NCBI RefSeq assembly: GCF_901709675.1 | Contig: NC_051096.1 | Coordinates: forward strand, 5,669,001-5,733,000 | Source: Syngnathus acus | Lineage: Eukaryota > Chordata > Actinopteri > Syngnathiformes > Syngnathidae | Direction: 5' to 3' | DNA length: 64,000 bases | Position numbers and translations under genes: made by a program | The notes under the pieces: generated by a model | Databases searched by the model: none | What the model saw: the letters and a program-made list of their open reading frames with translations, nothing else | What the model was told of the DNA's origin: nothing | In this document: positions 1 through 13,255 of the stretch, piece after piece | How the letters are laid out: each line of letters opens with the position of its first letter | Numbering within the stretch: position 1 is the stretch's first letter

Positions 1-77
1 AAGAAAGACCATTTAGAGTCTTCAGTGAACATGACATACTTTTTCATTGTGTTTAGAGAAGTGGGAAGAGGAAGTAC

Positions 78-3000
78 CTTGCAGGCCAGTTTATCCACCA
101 AAGCCACAATGGAATTTTTGAAGAGGGTAGCTGCTGTAAGCGGGCGCTTGGTGACCTCCGTGATGCCGAGTTGACCATCCGGCCACATCTCCTTCATCAC
201 TGGGTTGGAGCTTCAAAAGCAAGGGGAGCAACATTTTTGAGGAAATAAGCCAGATGGGTCAAAAGGAGACTTGGCGTGTTTGGTACCTGTGATACATGAG
301 GCGCTTAAAATCTTGGAAAAGTAGATCTTTGTTTTTTTCCAAAAAGCCCTCGACGGAATATCTGTGATAAAAAGATTTATGGGTAAAATTAATTCAGATG
401 GATGTAGAGCTGAAGAGTATTTAGAGAAGACTCAAGATGATCAAATTAAAAGAAATGAGACACAACTTACACATCATGACCTAGTGAGTGATTTCACGAC
501 TTGGTTCCAGCCGACTCAAAGTATTAAAAGAAACGCTTAGCAGATTTACAAAACAGGAACGCAACTCTTGGGGTGGCAAAAAAAAAAAAAAAAAGTGAAC
601 CGTCTACAATTTAATCCGTCTGCTCCTTGCAAAATGTTTGGGTGGCTTTCTGAGCATCAGAGGTCATGATGTCACTCCACAGCAGGAGTTACATAAGATG
701 TTCATCAAACCAGCTGGGGTGCATGCAAAATATATATATATTTATTTCTCATTAACAACTCTGTAGTAAGAAAGCGCTGTGATGCAAATTTACGAAAATT
801 CAGAAAAAAATGTACCACAATGTGACAACACTCAAATTATCAAGTCGTTTGTGTCGCATATTTGCCGATACAACACAAGCCTCAACTCCCCGAAAACTTT
901 TTTTTGCAGTCACTTTGGAAAGGTTAGCGGAGGTGGGAGCACACATTTCCGGTAGGAGAGAAGAAGAAGAAGCACATGAGAACAAGTCGTGGCATTCACT
1001 TGAAAGGACAGGTAGATTGTAGAGGACATGCAGGGATAAGGTCAGATGCTCTCTGGAGATGAGACGACGGCTTAAACTGAGGAAAGTGAAGGTCAAGGTC
1101 GGCACAGAGGAAGGAGGAGCCCCAGCTGACATAAATGTGAGATTTTAACTGCATAAGATTGGACAGTTTGTATCTCAAATCATCTTTCCTGATTAAAATA
1201 AATGGGAACGACATTAATGCGTTCCAGTCTTCCCAGCTTTTGTGCTGCTCCTTCCGGTGTTCCCGCCTTAGCCACCTGGGGGCAGTATAACTCAGCCAGA
1301 CATATTCTCTGTTTGTTGAAGGAGCAAAGGATTCATCAGGTAAACATGAGGGGAAAAGAAAAAAAGGATGGGTGAAGTAGGTCAAAGCTTGTGTGTTTAC
1401 AGGAAGCTGGGGTGGATGGGTATTTTGTTCTCAAAGGGGTGGAAGGTATATTTAGACAGAGTAAAGCTTGACTCAGATGAGATGAGATGAGATGGAAAGT
1501 GGGCTGCGCCAGTGACATATCATGGACATGGCCCTGACCCTGTCAAATCGTGGCCGACAGAGACGAAGATTCATCGCAGTCCATCTTTATGATCAAGTGT
1601 TTCAGTTCTTTGTACAATTTTTCTTCTCAAGTCAAAGCATCTCCTTCACCCCCCCTTCGTGATATATTAATGTCCCTTCCCCTCTCAAGATTGAGGCCAG
1701 TACACGTGACCGCTGTGATTCTTCTGAAACCAAATCCACAGTCGCACTGATGGCCAAAGGCCCCATCTGGCCTCGCTGACATTTACTGTACATCAGTGAA
1801 CGCATTAAACAAGTGGAGCAGTTAAAGACATGCAGCCAGAGCTGTAGTAAATGTAAAATAATCATAAATAAGACTGTGAATTTAGATCCCAAAGATCCTG
1901 CACCATATCAATGCTTCATTTAATATGTAGACACAGCTGGAATAAAGTCTGATCGAATTTAATGGATGCCACATCGGCGCTTTTAGTTTCCCATCAAACA
2001 GTAATAAAACTACTAAAATGTTTCTGCTGCAAATGTCCTGGACTGACCTCTTAATAGGATCATGTGGATTATACCCCTGAACCCGGCCTCCATTTTCCAG
2101 CCCGGCCCAAAACACAAAGGTTAAATACTCTATAAGGGCAACTCACGTGACGTCTCCTGCATAGTGGCGGATTCGAAAGTGCTTTTGGAAGTCCATGGTT
2201 TTGTCAGTAGGGGTGAGCTGTAAATGGAAAGGTGAAAAGTGTCACTTTTGAACCATCAAATGTGAAATAATTTTTTTATTTGATGGTTTTAGCCCAAACT
2301 GAAGGCAGAGTAAAGAAACTCTGCCCTCTTGTGGCAGAAACTAAAAACTGCATTGATATTTGAGTTTGTTTATAAATTTGCCTCATCTAAAAATAAATCT
2401 GAAACAAAGGTGTATAATTTTGAAGCTCACCTTTCGGGATGTGTAGTGAGGATGTTGTGCTAGTTTGACGTCCATGCTGTCCAGGCAAACAGTGTCTGTG
2501 ACTTTACCAACAGTGAGACAAGCTTCATCCAAAATGGAGATGATCCCTTTGTGCTGCTGCTCCACGAGATCCACGATAATCTGGTTGTTGAAGTAGTCAA
2601 TCTGTGTATGAAAAAAAAAAGATTAGTAAAAATGATTGTTTTATTATATATGTTAATTTTCTGTCCCTTACATGTTGCCATTGGATACCCTCTCGATTAT
2701 ATTCGGCTTGTTCCTGTTGGAGGATCAGCTCGATGAAAAGTTGCTGCAGTTTTTCGTTGCAGTAGTTGATGCAAAACTGCTCAAAACTGGCCCAAACAAA
2801 AATAAACAAACACCCGAGCAATATTAACATCAATTAGTCATCATCTTATATTGAAAGAGCGGAAACACTCCAACCTGTTGTTGTCAAATATCTCAAATCC
2901 GTAAATATCCAGCACACCAATGACGGTATTTTTCCCATGAAGCGCCGGGTTGTAATCTTTGACCTCGATGATGTCATTGATGCGTCCGACAATCCACCCA

Positions 3001-5210
3001 AAAAGTCTCTCATAGAGAGCCTATAATGAGAAAGCGGCAGGTTCATCGAACTGGATAGCAAATCAATCAATTAATATAAGGCACCTTGCTAAAAGCATCC
3101 CGCCCAAAACAGGCCTCTTCTTCCGTGTGACCTTTCTCAATGACCTCGCCACCGCCGGTGGCTACGGTACGAAACAGCAAGCTCTTCACGACACTGTCGG
3201 CGTCTGTTCCCGTCAATTCTGCGATGTGGTTCACAGCTTCAAGGTCCAAAACTTCAACATTCTCACCATCACCCCCAAACTGGATATTACCCTAAAATAA
3301 AAAAATAAATGCATTCCAGTAAATTCATGTTAAGGGCAATATTGTTTTTGAAGAACTTACAAGATGGAGGATGGAAGCTAGAATTTGATAAGTTGAGTGA
3401 ATTTCCTTTTTGGAAAAGCCAATCACTTCCAGGGCATGAACGACAGCTTTGTGGCTTGACTGATCGCTGTTCGACGTCTACGGAAAAAGAAATACAAATA
3501 ACAACCGAGTTGATATTTTTATTTCATTCATTCATTATGACGCAACAAAAAAAAAAAGGGAAGCATAAATGAAATCAACTCACAGAGGCCGCGGCTCCCT
3601 CCTTAGTGTACACATAAACACTCGGATCATTTTGCAGGTGAAACGAGGCGATGGTTTCATTCGATCCTCCTCGTAAAAACTGAGGAGGGGGGGTGATCAG
3701 ATTTGCTTCTGCTAGCATGAATGGTTTGTGCAGATGAAAATTTACCTGGTAAAATGCATGGAAGTTCCTCTCCCCTTCTTGCTGGTGAACCACTCTGGAC
3801 TTCAGGTCGTGCAAAAAAAAGGAAAGAAAAACAAAATGAACTAAAGGAAAACATCATTAGCGAGCAGAACTAGCGGCCACTCTCACCTTCTCCAGTAAGT
3901 AGTTGTTGATGTGACCTCCCATGGGGTCACCATTGAAATTAAAGTTGATGTCCATGTACTTGCCGAAACGGCTGGAGTTGTCGTTGCGATTGGTCTTGGC
4001 GTTCCCGAAAGCTTCCAGGACACAGTTGGACTTGAGTAGAACGCTCTTCACGCTTGATTGATGTGCATAAGAAAAATAGAAATAATTATAATAAATATAA
4101 CAAAGTCAAATCAATACTTTGAAACAATTTGATCCCTTGCTTACCTTTCAACATCGGCTCTCTGACTTGGGTTTGTGATGGCCGCAATGTACTGCATGAT
4201 GTATTTACTGGCTTCTGTTTTCCCGGCACCGCTTTCACCTAAAAGGAGCGTAATTATTTCACAATCTTAAAATATTGGTTAAAAAAAAAAAGTGTTAAAT
4301 GCTGACCTGATATGACAATGCAAGTGTCTTTAGCTCGTCTTTTCATGGCCTTATAGGCGGCGTCGGACACTGCGTAGAGATGAGGCGGGTTCTCGTATAG
4401 CTCACGACCACGGTATGCGGCGATTGCGTCTTTCCCGTAGATGTCCATTTCTTTGTACGGGTTCACAGAAACCACCACGTCGCCGATGTAGGTGTAGATC
4501 CGACCCTTTTCGAACCTGTCCACAACAAACATGACCTTCAAATTACATCCCATGTATATAAATAATAAAATATAAAAAAATAAATACATAAATAAAAAAT
4601 AAAAATAACAGAGCTGCACCTAGTTACAGGTTCAGAGAAATTTGGCCTTACTATTCAACCTATAGTGTCGTGCTGTGATGCCAGGAAATGGCACAACAGT
4701 GGGTCGTCACTGAAAGCAGGAAATGAAACTTATGTCACAGCCCGATTGTTGAATCTACTGGCGGGTTAAGTTGAGTTGATCGTGGTGACCAAGTCTAAAA
4801 TTGCTTGACTAAACACAGCACAGACACTTTGTTTTTAATTTTGCTTAAGGTTCCACAGCCTTCAGTTGCAGATTCACACTGAAGGATGTTGATATTAGTA
4901 CATGTCCGACTTAAGATTCGTTTGATGCGCTTCACATTTAAAAGAAAGATGTTGCTAAATAAACATTATAACCAAAAGTCATGTTGTGAGCTGCACTGGA
5001 GCATCACGCAAAAATATATTTTTAAACTCACAAAACAGTTAATGTAAAGCCATTCGTGGCACAATGAAAATCTTTACATCACTCGCTTCCTCTTCCTCAG
5101 TCTAACAGTACTCACCTCAATTTGAGATTGTCCATAAACTGCTCCATGGTCACCTCATCCAGAAGCACAAAGTCTGACTTGCCAAACTCGAGGCCTTCCA
5201 TCTCTGCCAT
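78..5210 (-). CDS. myo1g: Unconventional class I myosin (myosin-Ig), N-terminal motor half; gene continues off the left edge
   Basis: Fourteen in-phase coding exons, 5' to 3': 5210-5116, 4515-4307, 4238-4145, 4052-3887, 3799-3746, 3679-3584, 3477-3361, 3291-3085, 3020-2875, 2786-2672, 2601-2431, 2217-2147, 361-287, 210-78. They encode about 583 residues, roughly the motor domain of a protein of about 1000. Visible motor elements are the P-loop GESGAGKT (exon 4238-4145), switch [13 protein letters not shown] (exon 4052-3887), and DIYGFEIF followed by [17 protein letters not shown] (exons 3020-2875 and 2786-2672). MYO1G and MYO1D are close paralogs. I prefer MYO1G because of [13 protein letters not shown] near the start and ELTGTD...[11 protein letters not shown] in the middle. 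Myosin-Ig is a membrane-linked, actin-based short-tailed motor enriched in haematopoietic cells of mammals. The IQ motif and TH1 tail are outside the window. Confidence 0.9.
362..2146 (-). other. Large intron of myo1g
   Basis: This 1.8 kb intron separates the exon ending HYAGDVT from the exon beginning YSVEGF. I see no convincing coding sequence. It holds a TA-rich patch near 729-742, a short GATGA tandem repeat near 1475-1495 and a CTCF-like motif at 1272-1285. Open frames in it are short and lack homology I recognise. Confidence 0.7.
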
Positions 5211-5805
5211 CCTTTTGGCCGGATTCAGCAAATAAGATCAGAACTCAAGACAGACGGATAGGGAACAGAAAGTGAAGTTACAAAAAAAAAGAGAAGTATG
5301 GCTGACTTCTGAGCAGACGGTGACGGAGGCGTGGTTGCGATTTACTCATGTCGAGAAGTCTGCAAGCGGCAGCACGTCATCCTGTCAGCTCAAGCGCATT
5401 GATAGTATCAAAAAAGTGAGAGGCTGTCTTTGAAAAGGAACATAACTTCTGCTTCCTCCTGTGCTTTCTCATTCCGACAAGTGTTGAAAACCAAAAAACC
5501 CAGACCACTCGATAATATCAAAGAAACCTTTTTTTATTCAGCTTCACATGAATATATGCACTGTAACTCCTATTAAAATGAAATATTTACAAATTGTTGC
5601 TCATAGTGCTAATAGCTGAAGACAGGCAAATGACACAATTTGATTTCCAGGCCATAAAATATTTTGATGGGCTGAGCCTTTCAAACCAGTCTCTGAAAAG
5701 GAAAGTGGGGGAGAAAACAGTGTAAATATAATTATACAGATTTTACAAATATCCAAAATTTAAATTCTTGAAAACAAGATATAATGGAATGTTGTTTTGA
5801 ACTTG

Positions 5806-5819
5806 CCACTAGAGGGCAC
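5806..5819 (+). promoter_or_regulatory. CTCF-like core motif
   Basis: The sequence CCACTAGAGGGCAC closely fits the vertebrate CTCF core (CCASYAGRKGGCRS). It lies 0.6 kb upstream of the myo1g start codon and about 0.6 kb from two further copies in the same orientation. Binding is inferred from the motif only. Confidence 0.5.
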
Positions 5820-6407
5820 TACATCACATAAATCCTACTCATGGACATTAATAATCACAGAAATGATCAAACAGTAGATTATAATTTTTTGGGGGGGTCA
5901 TAAATAATCTGTAGGAGGTTTACCTATAACCCTGCTACACATTTTCATAGCAGAGCCTCAAACAGCCTCCCACATTTTTCTAGCAGACTCTTGCACGAAG
6001 AACAGAGCAAGTTGCATGCTCAGTCTGTATGGAAGGTCTGCAGCCATAAATAAAAAGAATAAAATAAAAAATCTTACCATTCCATGTTCTGCTGGATATC
6101 TATAAGTGTCAAACAACACAATAATAATTAGAAGCCATGTTTAAAGTTTGCATGCACAGATGGTAGTAGTCCACGCCAGTGCAAAATAACAAAACCAAAT
6201 CTTACTATGATAACAATACAACAACAACTCACATGCTTTAATTTACTTTATACGTTTGAAGGCGATAGAACGTAACAAATTGCACAACTTAAGCGCGATG
6301 ACAACGGATTCGTAAAGAAAGCTTACGTCCTCACCAATGCATGAAAATAAAGGCGTTGCAGGAAAAAAAAGACGGATGTGACGCAAGGCAAAGTGTGCTC
6401 AATTGTA

Positions 6408-6470
6408 CCAGCAGGGGGCAGTGAAACAACGCGAGCAAAGTACGTTCACTGTTTTGCCAGCAGGGGGCAG
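6408..6470 (+). promoter_or_regulatory. Tandem pair of identical CTCF-like motifs
   Basis: CCAGCAGGGGGCAG occurs at 6408-6421 and again at 6457-6470, both forward, 49 bp apart, each followed by T or TG and AAAC. The motif matches the CTCF core at all informative positions. The short flanking similarity (GT.AAACAA) suggests a local duplication. The position between myo1g and the SGK gene would suit an insulator, but this is inference. Confidence 0.5.
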
Positions 6471-9400
6471 TAAAACAATGCAAATTGCTTTTATATGGAA
6501 TAACAGCTATTTAAATATAATATACATATAGATTATAATATATATATTATGCTAAGATGATTTTTAGTCTGTCGTGCCTGAGTGACAAAAGCTTGAAACA
6601 GTTTTTCAAAAATCCAGATCATATTTTGGAGGCCAATTCTTATGTAGGAGGGCTTTCATAATGCAATGGCCAGCCGTTGCGGGTGGGAGTTGGCAACAGT
6701 GTAGCATCCTCCTCACGATACTCGTGGTCCGTGACTCACATTGTATTGCTGCACCACAATAAAGGCCATAGAGAAGCGGATCGCTTCGAGATCAATAACA
6801 GCGTTGTTTTCCGTCGGTGACCGCTTGTTCCGCTGACATTCTTTGTATTTAGAATAACATCCGAGACTGACAACCCAGCACTGTTTGCACGAAAACAAAT
6901 AACCAAACAACTATTTGACCTCGAGGTCATCTGTTTGCACTGAATCGTGTTGATACAACTTCCAGTCAACTGGGTAGAAACAGAAGGCAGAAATATTTGA
7001 TTTCTAACAGCATGTCATGTGCAAATTATGTATATTAGCATATAAAATAAAATAAAAAAACACAGCGGCACGTGTAGTCGCTCATACAGAGGGCACAGGG
7101 TGCATTCACTCTTTTAATCACCTGGATGGATCTTAACGCTAAGACGTTTTCTAGAACATAATTCCCCCCACCAATCTTAATGAGTCATCGGCGCAATACC
7201 CAGCGCAGGATGTTCTCGGTCTCGGGCCGATCATATCGTGCAGTCAAATCTCATCCTGACTTGCCCTTTATAAACCATGTAGCACCATGCAAGGAATATT
7301 ATTTTAAAAAGGGCAAGAGTAGTCCTTAATAAGTGTGTCATGTGACTTCACATTACAGAATCCTTATCCTGAAATAACCTTTATTGAAGGTCAAGACATG
7401 GTCAGCATCATGACTCAGCAGAATGTTCCGCTTTGACTTTCCCAATCTCAAGTCCTGGAATTTTTTTTTTCTTACAGGTAGTTCCTTTTTGGGTACAATC
7501 AGTTCAGGGAATGTTTTGCTCAAGTAAACAAAAATGCTGCTATAAAGCAATAAAAGTTCTTTTATGATGAGCTATCAGACTTGTATTGTGGCCTATTCAA
7601 ACATCTTTGGGTAAAGTTCCCCCCTTTGACCAAGAAGCTTTTATGGTCACGTTTTATGGCTTTTTCCACTTCGGCATTTAGAAGCGAGAAAAAAAACCAA
7701 CCCCACAGAGTTTCATTGTTGTGAAGGTTGTTTTTTTCCACCTTAGGTGAAAGCTAAATTGATTACAAAATGTGACTAAATTAATTACATCATCCCATAC
7801 TGAAAAACTAATCCGACATTTAAATGTTTTCTATATATTAAATGTCCCTATAAAGACACTGAGTAACCTTTATAGTTTCATTGACTGTAACTGGATTAGA
7901 CAGGCGGTAATTATGAAGTAGATATGAGGAGGCAGAGATCCCAGCATGCACACTTTAACATGGAGGAAGTCCGGGACAGAACATGCTGATCTGTATTGTC
8001 GGAACTTGGGTCACTGTCGAACCCACTCGATCTCCTGCTATGAATAAAGCCACTTATACTAATAGTTATTTTAAATGTGAATGTCTATAAATAAATAAAA
8101 AATGCATTTCTACAAACCATGACAGATCCTGTTTCCAGATATGAACATTATTACTCAACATAATCTAAAAATGATGAATAAATTCGATTCAATGCATTAC
8201 AAGGGACGAATCTAAGCAGCTGGTCAGAAAATGCGACGGCGAGAGAAGGCCAAAGCTGTACTAAGATGCTTTTAAGTCTATTATCTGAAGCCTAAATCGA
8301 ACGGAATTAGTTTCTAAGTCGAACTGAGCTGAATAGTCCTGACAAATGCTTCCCAGTTTCATGTTAGTGTTTTTTTTAAATACATTACGGTTCTGCAGTT
8401 GCTCCTCGTTAGCGCCTGGAGGCTCAAAGCAAACATTGACTAAATCGTTTTCATACACTCATCCGGAAATTCAAGTTTGTTCTACTGCTTAAGCCGTTTT
8501 AAATTGCGCCATATCCATTTATCATCCTTAACGTCATTGCGATGTCCTACAATGTGTGACTTCACTTCATGGTAAAAAAAGAAAAGAAAACATTGGCGTG
8601 GAAATTATTTTTTTCTTTATAATGCTTGACGTAAGAGGCTTGAGTACATTGGAACTATGAAATGCACATTATAAACAAGCAGTTAAAAAGTTACTCATCG
8701 CTATTTTTTATTTTTTTTTCCCTGCTGCTCCATATTCATCGTTTCCAAGTCTTTAATGACATTTAAATCCCGAAACCTTGGAAATTACTTGGAGCAGGAT
8801 GTGGATGGAATAAAACAAGCATGACCTGACAATACTTTTGTTTTCCTTCCATTCATCCTCATTCATTCATGATGTCGGATTAAGCGGCCCGTGTTAAATC
8901 CCTCTTGCGTTGGTATCGTCGCTCCCGTGCAACACTTTATCGGCTTTTTAAGCTCCACGGTGAAAGGGATTGATTTTTTTTTTCCTTTCCTAAATGAGGG
9001 TTTTATTTGAAGAATTACTGCACTGACACTAAACTAATCCCTATTACTCACACAAAAAAAAAAGTATAATCCAGCTGTTGAAAGATTTTGAAAATTGATC
9101 TCGACAATGGATTTGGGACAAAAAGTAGGCCGTACTTTAATATTCCGCTCTGAACTTTGACACCTGAATGTCTCCAGTTGGAGTCATTATCCTTTGAGTT
9201 GTGTCTTTTTTTTTTTTTTAACCGAAGTTACCAAAGATGGAGAGACAGGAGGATCGGGTCGAGCGGGGTCATCTCATTATATAACCCTAACCCTGGCATA
9301 AGTCGTTTCATGTGGCCTCCTCGGGAATGCATGCGGCTAAAGTCTTCCCATGAGTTTAAAATCCAAGTGTGCACATGGACATGGCGGACAAGTCACAAGA

Positions 9401-11483
9401 TTGTGGAACGTGAGGTTCCACACCAGCGATCACTCGTTTGATCTCATGATTCGGCTCAAACCATCCAAATCAGCCAACGTCATTAAGCATAACATAAAAA
9501 TGAGTTCCAACTCTAACGCCACCCTTTTTTTATGAGAGCTAAATAAATTAAGAAGTCAAAAAGAGCAAATATATATTGTACGAACATGCCGAATCAGGTC
9601 ACGTGACACGAGCAAACAGCATGCTTAGGTAATTATTCTGCGGTAGGAAAAAAAAATAAAAATTGCCGCATGCACTGCAGTGACCCATTTCCACCTGTGT
9701 CTATGCAACAGAGAAAAGAAAAGCCGCTCTCCACGGGCAAGACCCAGTGGAAAATTCCTGCTCGGCTGGCCAAACAAACAGCGTGGGGTGCTCACAAAAC
9801 GCCTGGACAAACTTGTCATTGTTTCGAGTAAGAAGTGCCTTATTCTCAGGAATTCCTGAGCTACGAGGAAGCCGAAAGGTCTTGTAAAAACGCTCATCAG
9901 CGCAACAATAGGCACAATCGTCATCAAAGCTGACATTCTTTTGTCCTTTTTCTGACTTACTGGATAAACTAGCCTAAAAAGGACAATATGTGACAATGAG
10001 GACTTCCGGTTTGATTTTAGAGTTAACTTCAAAAAAAAAAAAAAAAAGAAGAAATGTACTTATCCATAGTGCTTTGACGCCAAGAAGCCGTTGTATTTTA
10101 AATGACCCTCTATTGACCTTCATGACTTCCTGCTAACGGCGCCAAATATGATCCAGTTCTGGCATGGAAACATGCATTTATTTATTTATTTTTTTATCAA
10201 TAAATGACCTTGGGCAGTGAAACAGGCCACTTAGCTAAAATGTACTAATGAAAATCATGCCAGAGCACTTGACCTCTTATATCGCATACAAATCATTCAA
10301 TTGTAACGTAAAAAGCGGTGACAGAGAAGAAAGGGGGATTTTTCTGAATGTTAACAAAATATTTTCATCTCAAAAGCAAATGAACTACAAAGTGTTTTTC
10401 ATTATTTGTATGATATAAACCATTTACCCTCCTAATAAGAAAAGTCCAGTTCCTCATAAGCTCAAAGAACGTTCGCATTGTGATTTTAAATTGCGTAAGT
10501 AACAATCGTAACTCATTAACACAGGGCACAATTTGATTTAACCCAATCTGACCTTTAGAAAAGTAAGGTGGATTTAAAAAGTCGACACGGCCCCTGTTGA
10601 CTGTTCATGACCTCCAATAATAACCTGCACTTTCTACTTCGCTTTGTTTATGACCCCATTTTCCTGCGGCGTACACGTTCAGAAAAGAATGATCTGAATG
10701 TGAGCCAAGAGTCTGGAACACAAAAGAAGATTCTCCCTTGTGGTTATGAGGAGTGAGAATCATTCACTGTGTGCAGCACCCTCAGGCAAGCTGACAACGT
10801 ACGCAGCCATGCATCTAGACAAGTCAAAGAAACTGGAGGGCGTTTGTTTCTTACAAGCTGTTAGGATTCTCCGGAGAGATATTTTAGTTGATCTAAGAAA
10901 TCAAGCGATCGTATGACGTCAAGGAATTTACACTCTGATAGCTTTTGCAGTTTGAAAAAATAAGTCATTATTTAACGAATCGGATGTGATCACTCCCACA
11001 ACGGCGCACACCTCCACCAATTTCGGTATTTTGCAAACGCACGCAGGTAGAAAATGGCGATTTTGCAAAACAAGCTGACTATTCTTCACGAAAATTATTC
11101 GCGCAGTCATGCGGTTCAAAACAGGCCAAGCTCTTGCAGCGTCTGCACCTGCAGCTCAGAGCCGACCCCCCCCCCCCCCTTTACTTTCTCATTTCTGGTT
11201 ATTACATAATCTTCTTCAAACCAGGAAAGCTGACAAAATTCATAAGCTTCAAAATGTCACACTTTGAGAAAAAGTAAATCATTTAAATGCAATTGCTGTT
11301 GAAGAACATCCAAACTAGCATAGCATTGGCTAACCCCTCAGCTAATACTATAATCCAAAATTCTGCGAAAAGGTCTTTTGGGCGGATTTATTAGCCTTCT
11401 GTATGAGCTGTGTGTCGAGGATGCATGACTGCATTTGTTCCTAATTCCTACAGTGTACTCATGTGCACATTATTCCCAGAACT

Positions 11484-11487
11484 GCCC

Positions 11488-11536
<49 letters not shown>
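11484..11536 (+). repeat. Poly-C followed by (AC)n microsatellite
   Basis: A run of about 21 C residues leads directly into about 16 AC dinucleotides. A shorter C tract lies near 11167-11179. This is a simple repeat, likely length-polymorphic and prone to assembly error. Confidence 0.95.
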
Positions 11537-11539
<3 letters not shown>

Positions 11540-12301
11540 AGTGGTTCCATGAGGTAAGATTAGTTGTGTAACTTTTCGGGGCCCTAACCCGCCCGACGAC
11601 ACACGCTAATGAGATATTTAAACTCGCTCACACACAGAGGATGATCTTAAGTGTACATTTTGATCCCTTGGCCTTATACAATAAGCTTTTATTAAGATTA
11701 AGCAGATGGCGATGTTATATATGAGGGGAGTTTCCACGTAAGACGAACGATTGACGACTTTTTGATCTGACGCAATGTGAGTCATTACCTTTTTTAGGCC
11801 TGGGGAGGATTCCTGTGAATTACGTGGTGGCTATTTTAGTACAATACATTTTCCATCCTGCTCTGTCAATGGATGTATACTTGCCGGACACGCTACAATA
11901 GTCCACTGGAATTGTGCGTACTCATTACAATCACAAAGGAAGTGATCCCATTTTTACGACTGAGCTAAACTTTCTTTCATTCGTCTCCTCCCTCACTAGA
12001 TTTCCGCATCAGCTTCCGTGTGATTGGTCCGAGATAAACATCACGATATTTTTACATCAAGGCTGTGACTCGTTGACATCACCAGCATTCTGCTTTTTGG
12101 TCATAGTCATTAAAAAAAAAAAATCTTTATAGTAAAAGTCAGCTGTCAAAACGTCACAGGGACAAAAATGTCCGACTTTGACGGAGGCCCACCCGACGGA
12201 TCTAAATCCAGCATGAGCGGCGGCTAATCAGGTTAAAGATAGCTAAGACTCGGTGACCTACTGTACAGACAGCGTGAACTCAATCCCTCATCTCTACTCA
12301 C

Positions 12302-12368
12302 CTGCCAACAAAGACAAAGGCTTTGTCCTCCCTCAACATTCAGTGGCCTTGAGGAACACAAAAGGGGG
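12302..12368 (-). other. Candidate orphan exon on the minus strand
   Basis: On the minus strand, a pyrimidine-rich acceptor (ends TGTCTAG) precedes 67 bp and a consensus donor (GGCAG/GTGAGT). An ATG at 12339 opens MLREDKAFVFVGR and leaves phase 2, which could join in frame to sequence just before the myo1g ATG. That downstream acceptor is weak, and 7 kb lies between them. It could equally be an exon of an unknown transcript or a chance pair of sites. Confidence 0.25.
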
Positions 12369-12979
12369 CTAGACAGGAAACAGAGAGGAGACACGTGAAT
12401 ACATACAGTAATTACCGTTGAAGTCTTTTCACTGGGTATAATGTTATTTGTTTCAGGCCGAGAGGAAGGAAGGAAGTCATTCGGTTTTCATGATCTGATT
12501 AGCATTGTTGACGTTTGAAAATATTTCATTTGCTGTGGTAGCGATGGAAAATAGAGATAAATAATACTTAATGACTAAAGACTAGAACAGAATTCAATGT
12601 CCACATGCCAAGAAATGACCGATGACCTTTTTTTTTTTCAAATAGTTTGCTTGTTTGTCACAGATAATTGGAGAAGAAGCACACTAATCATGTCAACAAC
12701 CGCCATTCCGACATGTCCTTACTTGAATCCTGCAGCAATCATCTTGTCACACTCGATCATTTACTCTAAAGACACCTCCGAGGGATTGAGGATATTGGAT
12801 GCTGATGAGCGGAGAGCATTAAAAGTGCAACTGTGGCCAATTAAAAAGCTCAAAGTCTATTCCCTGCTTTTCCTCCTGTGGCTTTTCCTCGTCATGGAGA
12901 CTAGTTAGTAGTTTCCCTGCGGGACTCCTACACTCGTGGGAGCCGTAACCAGACACCTGCTTTTTTTGTTTTCTTCCAG

Positions 12980-13255
12980 GGTGGAGGATTTTGGTTGAGC
13001 AAGAGGTGCGTCACAGATCTTCGGTGTCAGTGACACGATTTTCTAAGGAAAAGGTGAAGTTGTTTGCCTTTAAATCGACCACTTTCCAATCCACTGCAGC
13101 TATTGAAAGGAAGAGAGAGATACAGAAGGGAGGTGTACGTGGATGCGGGCTGCGGTCGCATATCTGGATCTGGATGCTGTGCTGCACACAAATTTCCTGC
13201 CACTGATATTTTACTGGAAAAAAAGAGATGAAGACTGGCAAGAAATCCATCATAG
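12980..13255 (+). other. Candidate alternative first coding exon of the SGK gene
   Basis: A strong acceptor (pyrimidine tract then TTCCAG at 12974-12979) and a consensus donor (CATAG/GTAAG) bound 276 bp. Near its end an ATG at 13228 encodes MKTGKKSII plus one base. That phase equals the phase of the standard SGK exon 1, so it could splice to the exon at 16473 and give MKTGKKSII-AFIKERKMG. Mammalian SGK1 is known to use several alternative 5' exons. No transcript evidence is available here, so this is inference from splice sites and phase. Confidence 0.35.

Larger units (their letters stand above)
5211..12301. other. Intergenic region between myo1g and the SGK gene, left part
   Basis: About 7 kb without a recognisable gene. 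The first few hundred bases must include the myo1g 5' UTR and promoter. Notable contents are three forward CTCF-like motifs (5806-5819, 6408-6421, 6457-6470), a poly-C tract near 11167-11179 and a C-run/CA microsatellite at 11484-11536. The longest open frame (minus, 9625-10032) shows no family features. The rest is AT-rich unique-looking sequence with homopolymer runs. Confidence 0.6.

Noticed and set aside
9283-9296. CCCTAACCCTGG resembling telomere repeat
   Set aside because: Only about two units; not significant.
9625-10032. 135-codon open frame on the minus strand in the gene-poor region
   Set aside because: No splice context, no recognisable domain, low-complexity ends; most likely chance.
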